The position numbers and the translations under genes are program-made. This document shows positions 13,800 to 20,295 of a stretch of 24,051 nucleotides of DNA, piece after piece. How positions within the stretch are numbered: position 1 is the stretch's first letter; every line of letters starts with the position of its first letter. Location: positions 1-24,051 of the forward strand of contig JBEKVE010000025.1 of the NCBI GenBank assembly GCA_049514335.1, read 5' to 3'. Under the pieces are notes generated by a model. It worked only from the letters and a program-made list of their open reading frames with translations, made no database searches and was not told where the DNA came from. The DNA comes from JBEKVE01 sp049514335 (GTDB lineage: Bacteria > Actinomycetota > Acidimicrobiia > Acidimicrobiales > UBA8190).

Positions 13800-13826
13800 T
13801 TAGCACTCGAACCGCTAGAGTGCTAA
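13800..13826. promoter_or_regulatory. CIRCE operator (HrcA site)
   Basis: TTAGCACTC, nine bases and GAGTGCTAA match the CIRCE consensus perfectly, 88 bases ahead of groEL. A TTTGCT (13793-13798), 17-base spacer, TAGAGT (13816-13821) promoter would overlap the operator, so HrcA binding would block RNA polymerase until heat or protein-folding stress. Confidence 0.97.
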
Positions 13827-13914
13827 CAGACGCACGGGTGCGCCCGCCGGAGCAGTGGCTCCCCGGCGACTCGGGCGACACCCCGGACAGGCAACCCACG
13901 GAGGAAAACCACCC

Positions 13915-15540
13915 ATGCCCAAGCTGATCGCCTTCGACGAGGAGGCCCGCCGGGCCCTCGAGAACGGCATGAACAAGCTCGCCGACGCCGTACGGGTGAC
14001 CCTCGGCCCGAAGGGCCGCAACGTCGTGCTCGAAAAGAAGTGGGGCGCACCCACCATCACCAACGACGGGGTGTCGATCGCCAAGGAGATCGACCTCGAG
14101 GACCCGTGGGAGAAGGTCGGCGCCGAGCTCGTCAAGGAGGTCGCCAAGAAGACCGACGACGTCGCCGGCGACGGCACCACCACCGCCACCGTGCTGGCGT
14201 GGGCCATGGTCCACGAGGGCCTGCGCAACGTGGCCGCCGGGGCCAACCCCATGTCGCTCAAGCGGGGCATCGAGGCGGCCGTGGAGGCTGCCATCGACTC
14301 GCTCAAGAGCCAGGCCAAAGAGACCGAGTCCAAGTCGCAGATCTCCCAGGTGGCCGCCATCTCCGCTGCCGACGCCGAGATCGGCGAGATGATCGCCGAG
14401 GCCATCGACCGGGTGGGCAAGGACGGCGTCATCACCGTCGAGGAGTCCCAGACCTTCGGCATGGAGATGGACCTGGTCGAGGGCATGCGCTTCGACAAGG
14501 GCTACATCTCGCCCTACTTCGTGACCGACCCCGAGCGCATGGAGGGTGTCCTCGAGGACCCCTACGTGTTGTTCGTGGGGAGCAAGATCTCCGCCGTACG
14601 CGACCTGCTGCCGGTGCTGGAGAAGATCATGCAGACGGGCAAGCCGCTCGTGGTCGTGGCCGAGGACGTCGAAGGTGAAGCGCTCGCCACCCTGGTGGTC
14701 AACAAGATCCGGGGCACGTTCAAGTCCGTGGCGGTGAAGGCGCCGGGCTTCGGCGAGCGGCGCAAGGCGATGCTCCAGGACATGGCCATCCTCACCGGGG
14801 GCCAGGTCGTCACCGAGGAGGTCGGCCTCAAGCTGGAGAACGTCGGGCTCGACATGCTCGGCAAGGCCCGCAAGGTCGTGGTCACCAAGGACGAGACGAC
14901 CATCGTCGAAGGTGCCGGCGACGAGACCGACATCAAGGGCCGCATCAACCAGATCAAGGCTGAGATCGAGAACACCGACTCCGACTACGACCGCGAGAAG
15001 CTCCAGGAGCGTCTGGCCAAGCTGTCGGGCGGCGTGGCCGTGATCAAGGTCGGGGCCGCCACCGAGGTCGAGCTCAAGGAGAAGAAGCACCGCATCGAGG
15101 ACGCCGTGTCCACCACCAAGGCGGCCATCGAGGAGGGCGTGGTGCCCGGTGGCGGTGTGGCGCTGCTGCGCTCGCAGGCCGCCATCCTGGACCGGGCGGA
15201 GAAGCTCGAGGGCGACGAGGCCACGGGGTGCCGCATGGTGTCGCGGGCCGTGGAGGAGCCGCTCAAGCAGATCGCCGTGAACGCCGGTCTCGAGGGCGGT
15301 GTGGTGGTCGACAAGGTGCGCAACCTGAAGAAGCCGGCCGAGGGCCTGAACGCCGCCACCGGCGAGTACCAGGACCTGTTCGCAGCCGGTGTCATCGACG
15401 CCGTCAAGGTGACGCGCTCTGCGCTGCAGAACGCTGCTTCCATCGCGGCGCTCTTCCTCACCATCGAGGCCGTCATCGTCGACAAGCCCGAAAAGGATGG
15501 GGCGCCGGGCATGCCCGGCGGGGGCATGGACGACTTCTAG
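13915..15540 (+). CDS. groL: 60-kDa chaperonin GroEL (GroEL2 type, no adjacent groES)
   Basis: A 541-aa group I chaperonin subunit that forms the double-ring ATP-driven folding chamber. Hallmarks are VTLGPKGRNVVLEKKWGAPT, TNDGVSIAKEIDLEDPWEKVGA, DDVAGDGTTTATVLAWAMV (nucleotide site), the apical segment from about residue 190, and EEGVVPGGGVALLR. The C-terminus is MPGGGMDDF, a Gly/Met-rich tail rather than the His-rich tail of actinobacterial GroEL1. The start is ATG with GGAGGAAAA upstream. It stands alone behind CIRCE and ends at a strong terminator. GroEL2 next to a threonine synthase homologue and a small carrier is, as I recall, also seen in Streptomyces, so the neighbourhood may be old. 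Confidence 0.98.
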   Translation: MPKLIAFDEEARRALENGMNKLADAVRVTLGPKGRNVVLEKKWGAPTITNDGVSIAKEIDLEDPWEKVGAELVKEVAKKTDDVAGDGTTTATVLAWAMVHEGLRNVAAGANPMSLKRGIEAAVEAAIDSLKSQAKETESKSQISQVAAISAADAEIGEMIAEAIDRVGKDGVITVEESQTFGMEMDLVEGMRFDKGYISPYFVTDPERMEGVLEDPYVLFVGSKISAVRDLLPVLEKIMQTGKPLVVVAEDVEGEALATLVVNKIRGTFKSVAVKAPGFGERRKAMLQDMAILTGGQVVTEEVGLKLENVGLDMLGKARKVVVTKDETTIVEGAGDETDIKGRINQIKAEIENTDSDYDREKLQERLAKLSGGVAVIKVGAATEVELKEKKHRIEDAVSTTKAAIEEGVVPGGGVALLRSQAAILDRAEKLEGDEATGCRMVSRAVEEPLKQIAVNAGLEGGVVVDKVRNLKKPAEGLNAATGEYQDLFAAGVIDAVKVTRSALQNAASIAALFLTIEAVIVDKPEKDGAPGMPGGGMDDF

Positions 15541-15584
15541 GCCGCCAGGCGGGCGGGCCGGTCGCCGGCGCCGTCCGCATCGGC

Positions 15585-15616
15585 ACTGAGGGACTGAGGG
15601 ACTGAGGTACTGACCG
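15585..15616 (+). repeat. four 8-bp tandem units (ACTGAGGG) running into the terminator
   Basis: ACTGAGGG (15585), ACTGAGGG (15593), ACTGAGGT (15601) and ACTGACCG (15609) lie head to tail between the groEL stop and the terminator. The last unit overlaps the first bases of the terminator stem. This looks like slippage expansion; no function is suggested by the sequence. Confidence 0.8.
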
Positions 15617-15644
15617 AGGGGCGCCCACCGGGCGCCCCTCGGTC
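15612..15644 (+). terminator. groEL terminator
   Basis: A perfect 15-bp stem, GACCGAGGGGCGCCC with GGGCGCCCCTCGGTC, a 3-base ACC loop and a following GTTTCC. It lies 71 bases after the groEL stop and just before the hemQ promoter. The U-run is short but the stem is very stable. Confidence 0.9.
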
Positions 15645-15650
15645 GTTTCC

Positions 15651-15656
15651 TACACT
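15651..15656 (+). promoter_or_regulatory. -10 element for a leaderless hemQ transcript
   Basis: TACACT ends seven bases before the GTG start, so transcription would begin at the start codon itself. No clear -35 is visible, because that position falls within the groEL terminator stem. Confidence 0.45.
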
Positions 15657-15663
15657 GGGGCCC

Positions 15664-16365
15664 GTGGTGTCCTCCCCGTCCGCTTCCCCTCCGCCCCCCG
15701 TGCGCCCCGCCACGGGGTGGGGCGTGCTCCATCTCTTCCTCCGGGCCGGTCCGTCGGTGGACGTCGAGGCGGCCGTGCGCGCCGTCACCGACGCCCGGGC
15801 CGCCGGCGACCAGGTGGTCACGGCCTCGCTGCTCGGGCACAAGGCCGACGTGGCGGTGATGGTGCTCGGCCCCGATCTGTGGCGGCTGCGGGCCGCGCAG
15901 AGCGCCCTGCGCGCCGCCGGCCTGGACGAGGTGGGGTCCTACGTGTCGCTCACCGAGGTGTCGGAGTACGCGGCGGGCATCCCCGAGGCCATGGTGCAGG
16001 CGCGCCTGTACCCCGAGCTGCCGCCCCCGGGCAAGGCCGCCTTCTGCTTCTACCCCATGTCGCACCGCCGGGGCCCGGGGCAGAATTGGTACGCGCTCGA
16101 CTTCGACGAGCGCAAGAGGCTCATGCTCGGCCACGGCGCGGTGGGGCGCAGCTTCGCCGGCCGCATCGTGCAGCTCATCACCGGCTCCACCGGCCTCGAC
16201 GACTGGGAGTTCGGCGTGACGCTGTTCGGCGTGCACCCCGACGACCTGAAGGAGTGCGTGTACACCATGCGCTTCGACGAGGCCTCGGCGCACTACGCCG
16301 AGTTCGGTCCCTTCTGGACGGGCATGGTGGCCGACATCGAGGACGTGCTCGACAGTGTGCGCTGA
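15664..16365 (+). CDS. hemQ: coproheme decarboxylase HemQ/ChdC (chlorite dismutase family)
   Basis: A 233-aa enzyme of the coproporphyrin-dependent heme pathway, converting coproheme III to heme b by two peroxide-driven decarboxylations. After a short Pro/Ser-rich N-terminus it shows the two ferredoxin-like halves. Family marks include SYVSLTEVSEY, FCFYPMSHRR (with the tyrosine region used in decarboxylation), NWYALDFDERKRLMLGHGAV and GRIVQLITGSTGLDDWEFGV. A true chlorite dismutase is unlikely given this actinobacterial HemQ pattern. GTG 15664 fits a leaderless transcript; GTG 15667 is an alternative. Its stop overlaps the larE start by 11 bases, so it leads a four-gene run. Confidence 0.92.
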   Translation: MVSSPSASPPPPVRPATGWGVLHLFLRAGPSVDVEAAVRAVTDARAAGDQVVTASLLGHKADVAVMVLGPDLWRLRAAQSALRAAGLDEVGSYVSLTEVSEYAAGIPEAMVQARLYPELPPPGKAAFCFYPMSHRRGPGQNWYALDFDERKRLMLGHGAVGRSFAGRIVQLITGSTGLDDWEFGVTLFGVHPDDLKECVYTMRFDEASAHYAEFGPFWTGMVADIEDVLDSVR

Positions 16366-17263
16366 CCGGGGGCCCGCACCGGCGGCGCTGCTGACGACAT
16401 CGGGGGTGGCGCTGCCCGACCCGGTCCTCCACGACAAGCTCGACGCGCTGCGCCACGAGATGGCCCGCATCGGCCCGGTGGTGGTGGCCTTCAGCGGCGG
16501 TGCGGATTCGGCCCTCGTGGCCCGCGTGGCCACCGACGTGCTCGGACCGACGCGGGCGTTGTGCGTCACGGCCGTCTCGCCCTCGCTCGCCCCCGAGGAG
16601 CTCGACGACTGCCGGGCCCTGGCGGCGGAATGGGGCCTTCGCTGGAGCCACGTCGTGACCACCGAGCTCGACTCCGACGACTACGCGGCCAACGGCACCG
16701 ACCGCTGCTACCACTGCAAGACCAGCCTGCTGGCCGCGCTGGACCCCGTGGCGGCGGCGGAATCGGCCACGGTGGTGTTGGGCGTCAACCTCGACGACCT
16801 CGGTGACCATCGACCCGGCCAGCGGGCCGCGGCGGAGCGCGGTGCGGTGTTCCCCCTCGTGGCGGCGGGGCTCACCAAAGCCGACGTGCGCGCCCTGTCG
16901 CGTCACCTCGGTCTGCGCACGTGGGACAAGCCCGCCGCCGCCTGCCTGGCCTCGCGGGTTCCCTACGGCACGCCTGTCACCCTCGGGACGCTCGGGGCGG
17001 TGGCCGCGGCCGAGTCGGCGCTTCGCCGTCTGGGGTTCCGGCAGCTGCGCGTGCGGCACTACGGGGACCTGGCCCGCATCGAGCTGGAGCCGGGCGACCT
17101 GGCCGCCGCGTTGGCGCGCCGCTCGGACGTGGTGGCGGCGGTACAGGAGGCCGGGTACCGCTACGTGACCCTCGATCTCGAGGGGTTCCGGTCGGGCAAC
17201 CTCAACCACGCCGTGCCCGCCGGCGACGCCGTCGGCCCCGCCGGCGGGGGGAGGACGACATGA
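16355..17263 (+). CDS. larE: LarE family ATP-dependent sulfur transferase
   Basis: A 302-aa PP-loop enzyme that adenylates a pyridinium carboxylate and inserts sulfur, as in nickel-pincer cofactor synthesis. The PP-loop is SGGADS (47-52). The sulfur-donor region KPAAACLASRVPYG holds C197, equivalent to the sacrificial cysteine of Lactobacillus LarE. A CYHC motif (C118, C121) gives a three-cysteine set like the [4Fe-4S]-bearing LarE type that I recall from Thermotoga; that type need not destroy itself each turnover. The GTG start overlaps hemQ; GTG 16406 is an alternative. The larA, larB and larC genes are not in the window, so its substrate here is open. It overlaps the NIL gene as ATGA. Confidence 0.9.
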   Translation: MCADRGPAPAALLTTSGVALPDPVLHDKLDALRHEMARIGPVVVAFSGGADSALVARVATDVLGPTRALCVTAVSPSLAPEELDDCRALAAEWGLRWSHVVTTELDSDDYAANGTDRCYHCKTSLLAALDPVAAAESATVVLGVNLDDLGDHRPGQRAAAERGAVFPLVAAGLTKADVRALSRHLGLRTWDKPAAACLASRVPYGTPVTLGTLGAVAAAESALRRLGFRQLRVRHYGDLARIELEPGDLAAALARRSDVVAAVQEAGYRYVTLDLEGFRSGNLNHAVPAGDAVGPAGGGRTT

Positions 17264-17499
17264 TCGACGTCCGGGTGAAGCTCACGTTCCCCGAAGACCT
17301 GGTGCGGCTGCCGTTCATGGCGACGCTCGTGCGCGAGCACCACGTCGAGCCCAACATCCGGCGGGCGAATGTGGACGAGCACGAGGGCTGGATCGTGTGT
17401 GAGCTCACCGGGCAGCCGGCCGACGTCGAGGAGGCGCTGGCGTGGCTGCGGGGCCAGGGCGTGCGCGCCGATCTCCTGGGCGACGTCATCGAGGGCTGA
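17260..17499 (+). CDS. stand-alone NIL-domain protein
   Basis: A 79-aa ferredoxin-like NIL domain. It includes VRVKLTFPEDLVRLPFMATL, NIRRANVDEHEGWIVCELTG and the C-terminal EEALAWLRGQGVRADLLGDV. NIL domains occur at the end of MetN (methionine ABC importer), where they bind methionine, and fused to ferredoxin or homocysteine-synthesis proteins in archaea; stand-alone copies are poorly characterised. Here it is coupled to larE by ATGA and followed after two bases by a conserved hypothetical. A role as small-molecule sensor or adaptor in sulfur insertion is inference. Confidence 0.85.
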   Translation: MIDVRVKLTFPEDLVRLPFMATLVREHHVEPNIRRANVDEHEGWIVCELTGQPADVEEALAWLRGQGVRADLLGDVIEG

Positions 17500-17501
17500 G
17501 C

Positions 17502-18008
17502 GTGGGTGACGCCGCGCCGGGGTCCTCGGACCCCGAGGCGCAGCTGGCCGTGCTCGGGGCCGCGCTGGCGGCGGCCGTCGCCGCCGCGGTGCCGGGGTGG
17601 GTGCTTCGGTGCGTGGAGGGACTGCTCCCCGCCGCCGCCGCCGATCGCGTCGTGGTGCTGGCCCGGGCCGAGGAGGCCGGGCGCCGTGCCGGGGACGACG
17701 TCGGGGCCGCACTCGGCTCCCTCCTCGCCCGCGACATCGACGACCAGCGCACCACGCCGCTCGAGGTGGTGCGGGGGGCGGTGTCGTACCCGACGGCGGT
17801 CCTGCGGGCGGCTGGCGTGGAGCCCGTGGAGCGCGACCGCTTCACCCGGGAGCGCTTCCCCGAGGACAGCTACGGCCTTTCGCCCGCCTCGCTCGGGGCT
17901 GTCTCCCCCGAGCTGGCCGAGCCCGGCCTGGCCTGGGGGGCGGCCAAGGCCTTCGTCCACCGGCGACGCCACGCCGGGCCTCCGCCCTCCCCAGGCGGCG
18001 CGAGCTAG
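17502..18008 (+). CDS. conserved hypothetical actinobacterial protein
   Basis: A 168-aa, mostly helical soluble protein without membrane segments. Notable conserved-looking blocks are ARDIDDQRTTPLEVVRGAVS followed by YPTAVLRAAGVEPVERD, and LAEPGLAWGAAKAFVHRRR near the end. I recall similar proteins of unknown function in actinobacteria but no named domain. The GTG start lies two bases after the NIL stop, so it is the last gene of the hemQ-larE-NIL run. It ends two bases before the PHO box of the next operon. The C-terminal tail is Pro/Gly-rich. Confidence 0.75.
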   Translation: MGDAAPGSSDPEAQLAVLGAALAAAVAAAVPGWVLRCVEGLLPAAAADRVVVLARAEEAGRRAGDDVGAALGSLLARDIDDQRTTPLEVVRGAVSYPTAVLRAAGVEPVERDRFTRERFPEDSYGLSPASLGAVSPELAEPGLAWGAAKAFVHRRRHAGPPPSPGGAS

Positions 18009-18010
18009 GA

Positions 18011-18065
18011 GTTCATTCAACGATCACCGTTCGTTTGCACTTTGTTCGCGTGACGTTCACCTTCC
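18011..18065 (+). promoter_or_regulatory. PHO box: five 11-bp direct repeats
   Basis: Five consecutive 11-base units, all starting G(T/A)T, can be read: GTTCATTCAAC, GATCACCGTTC, GTTTGCACTTT, GTTCGCGTGAC, GTTCACCTTCC. They fit the actinobacterial PhoP box pattern (GTTCA followed by six less-conserved bases). The first and last are the best copies. The block ends six bases before a -10 element, as expected for an activator replacing a -35. It should make the pst operon respond to phosphate starvation. Confidence 0.82.
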
Positions 18066-18070
18066 GCCGG

Positions 18071-18076
18071 TAATTT
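18071..18076 (+). promoter_or_regulatory. -10 element of the pst operon
   Basis: TAATTT lies next to the PHO box with no -35 at the proper distance. The predicted start falls at the GTG-ATG pair (18082-18087), giving a leaderless or nearly leaderless pstB message; no Shine-Dalgarno precedes pstB. Confidence 0.6.
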
Positions 18077-18084
18077 CGCACGTG

Positions 18085-18975
18085 ATGAGCTCTGGACCCG
18101 GAGGCGGCACCGGGAGCGGCGGACCCGGCACCGGTCGCTCCACCCTCTCCGCCCGGCCCCAGCCGGTCGACGCCCCTTCCCCGGCGTCGCACCAGGACGG
18201 CACCGCCGTCGCCCTCCTCGACGCCCCCGTCCTGATCGGGCGCGACGTGTGCGTGGGTTTCGGCTCCAAGACCGTCCTGAGCGAGGTCGACCTCGGTTTC
18301 GCTCCCAGGAGCATCACCGCCCTCATCGGTCCCACGGGCTGCGGCAAGTCGACCTTCCTGCGCTCGCTCAACCGCATGAACGACAAGGTGCGGGGCTACT
18401 GGCGCACCGGGAGCATCGAGCTCGAGGGCGTGGAGATCGGCGGCACGGACATGGACCCCCTGGAGCTTCGTCGCCGGGTGGGCATGGTATTCCAGCGCCC
18501 CAACCCGTTTCCCATGTCCATCCGCGACAACGTCGTGGCCGGGGTGAAGGCACACCGCATGGCGCCGCGCAACGAGCTCGACGACGTGGCCGAGCGCTCC
18601 CTGAAGCAGGTCGGCCTGTGGTCGGCGGTGTCGGATCGCTTGGGCGACTCCCCCTTCCGGCTGTCGGGCGGCCAGCAGCAGCTGCTGTGCCTGGCCCGCG
18701 CCCTGGCAGTCGAGCCGGAGGTGCTCCTCCTCGACGAGCCCACCTCCTCGCTCGACCCCGTCACCACCGAGATGGTGGAGGACCTGCTGCGCAAGCTCGC
18801 CCCCGACCTGACCATGGTGATTGTGACGCACAACCTCGCCCAGGCCCGTCGTGTGGCGGCTACGACGGCCTTCCTCTACAACGGCCGCCTCGTCGAGGCG
18901 GGCGACACCCAGCAGCTCTTCGACGCGCCCACCGAACCCGAGACCGTGAGCTACGTGAGCGGGAGGATCGGATGA
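18085..18975 (+). CDS. pstB: phosphate ABC transporter ATP-binding protein PstB
   Basis: The 296-aa ATPase of the high-affinity phosphate importer. About 50 residues of Gly/Ser/Pro-rich sequence precede the ABC domain. Walker A is GPTGCGKST (82-90; most PstB have GPSGCGKST). FQRPNPFPMSIRDNV is the PstB-specific Q-loop region. The signature is LSGGQQQLLCLARALA, Walker B LLLDEPTSSLDP and the switch THNLAQARRV. SLNRMNDKV and YVSGRIG are also PstB-specific. ATG 18085 is used; GTG 18082 is equally possible. Being first in the operon is unusual, since pstB normally follows pstSCA. Confidence 0.95.
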   Translation: MSSGPGGGTGSGGPGTGRSTLSARPQPVDAPSPASHQDGTAVALLDAPVLIGRDVCVGFGSKTVLSEVDLGFAPRSITALIGPTGCGKSTFLRSLNRMNDKVRGYWRTGSIELEGVEIGGTDMDPLELRRRVGMVFQRPNPFPMSIRDNVVAGVKAHRMAPRNELDDVAERSLKQVGLWSAVSDRLGDSPFRLSGGQQQLLCLARALAVEPEVLLLDEPTSSLDPVTTEMVEDLLRKLAPDLTMVIVTHNLAQARRVAATTAFLYNGRLVEAGDTQQLFDAPTEPETVSYVSGRIG

Positions 18976-18994
18976 CGACCGCCTGATCGGCTCC

Positions 18995-19016
18995 CGGTGC
19001 CCGAGGGCGGGCACCG
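18995..19016 (+). other. intercistronic hairpin between pstB and pstS
   Basis: CGGTGCCC (18995-19002) pairs with GGGCACCG (19009-19016) over a 6-base loop. It has no U-run. It could protect or process the mRNA and raise pstS levels relative to pstB. Confidence 0.5.
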
Positions 19017-19070
19017 ATGCACGTTCCATCGCTGGTTCCGCAGTTCCCATCGAAAGGAGCTTCACCCCCC

Positions 19071-20264
19071 ATGTCCACGCGCCCATCCACGTCCGAGGCC
19101 TCCGCCGACGCGGCGCACCCGCGCCGGCACCGGGGCGGTGTCGTCGCGCTGTCCGCCCTTGCGGCGTCGGCTGTTCTCCTGGCGGCGTGCAGCTCGTCGC
19201 CGAGCACGCCGTCGGCGAACAAGTCGACGACCACCACGGCGGCACCCACCGTGTCGCTGTCGAGCCTCGAGAACTGGCCCACCACCTCGGTGTCGCTGCA
19301 GGAGACGGGCTCGAGCCTCCTGTACCCGCTGTTCAACCTGTGGACGGCGGACATCCAGAAGCAGTGGCCGGCCGTCGCCATCACCACCGCGTCGACCGGA
19401 TCGGGCACGGGGATCTCCTCAGCCGCGGCGGGCACGGTGAACATCGGTGCCTCCGACGCCTATCTGTCCCCGGCCCAGGTGCAGCAGTACCCCGGCCTGG
19501 AGAACATCCCGCTCGCCATCTCCGGTCAGGAGGTTGCCTACAACGTGCCGGGCGTCACCGGACACCTGAAGCTCGACGGCCCCACCATCGCCGCCATCTT
19601 CCAGGGGACCATCACCAAGTGGAACGACGCCAAGATCGCTGCCCAGAACCCGGGTGTGACGCTCCCCGCCACGCCCATCGTGACGGTGCACCGTTCGGAC
19701 AGCTCGGGTGACACCTTCCTCTTCAGCTCGTTCCTGACGGCGTCGGACCCCTCGGGCTGGACGATCCCGCCCGGCACCACCGTGGCGTGGCCCAACGTGG
19801 CCGGTGCCGTTGCGGCCCAGGGCAACGGCGGCATGGTCCAGGCCTGCCAGAAGGCCGTGGGGTGCATCGCCTACATCGGCGTGAGCTACCTCAACCAGGT
19901 CACCGCGGCCGGTCTCGGCTACGCGGCGCTCAAGAACAAGTCGGGGAACTACGAGCTGCCGTCGCAGGCGGCCATCTCGGCGGGGGCAGCCCAGTTCGCC
20001 ACCTCCACCCCGGCCAGCGGCACGGTGTCGATGATCTTCGGGTCGGCCAGTGACGGGTACCCGATCATCAACTACGAGTACGGCATCATCCCCTCCAAGC
20101 AGCCGAGCGCCCTGGCCGCCCAGGCGGTGAAGGCCGTGCTGGCATGGGCCATCGACCCGAGCGGCGGCAACGCCCCGACGTATCTCGACCAGGTCAACTT
20201 CGTGGCCCTGCCGAGCCAGGTGGTCACCATCTCCACCAAGCTCATCTCGCAGATCCACAGCTAG
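19071..20264 (+). CDS. pstS: phosphate ABC transporter substrate-binding lipoprotein PstS
   Basis: The 397-aa phosphate-binding protein, exported and lipid-anchored. The signal sequence has RRHR, a hydrophobic stretch and the lipobox LAAC (C40), then a Ser/Thr-rich linker. Phosphate-loop segments are ETGSSLLYPLF, STGSGTGISSAAAGTVNIGA and HRSDSSGDTFLFSSFL. The ATG at 19071 is chosen over upstream in-frame ATG 19017 because GAAAGGAG lies 11 bases before it and the signal peptide then has normal length. The DAYL segment, in place of the usual SD(A/R)P, follows the second loop. Hairpins lie on both sides. Confidence 0.95.
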   Translation: MSTRPSTSEASADAAHPRRHRGGVVALSALAASAVLLAACSSSPSTPSANKSTTTTAAPTVSLSSLENWPTTSVSLQETGSSLLYPLFNLWTADIQKQWPAVAITTASTGSGTGISSAAAGTVNIGASDAYLSPAQVQQYPGLENIPLAISGQEVAYNVPGVTGHLKLDGPTIAAIFQGTITKWNDAKIAAQNPGVTLPATPIVTVHRSDSSGDTFLFSSFLTASDPSGWTIPPGTTVAWPNVAGAVAAQGNGGMVQACQKAVGCIAYIGVSYLNQVTAAGLGYAALKNKSGNYELPSQAAISAGAAQFATSTPASGTVSMIFGSASDGYPIINYEYGIIPSKQPSALAAQAVKAVLAWAIDPSGGNAPTYLDQVNFVALPSQVVTISTKLISQIHS

Positions 20265-20295
20265 GACCGGGTCCGGAGCGTCGAGGCGGTTCGCC

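Noticed and set aside
11965..16662. A 1,565-codon open frame on the minus strand
   Set aside because: It lies antisense to the PLP enzyme, carrier, groEL, hemQ and larE, all with clear families. Its product is His/Gly/Arg-rich low complexity, an artefact of high GC in third positions.
19023..19047. GTTCC repeats before pstS as a second PHO box
   Set aside because: Spacing is 12 and 8 bases rather than 11, and the pattern lacks the GTTCA core.
19017..19070. Upstream ATG for pstS
   Set aside because: It would add 18 residues before the signal peptide, whereas ATG 19071 has a good Shine-Dalgarno and gives normal lipoprotein length.
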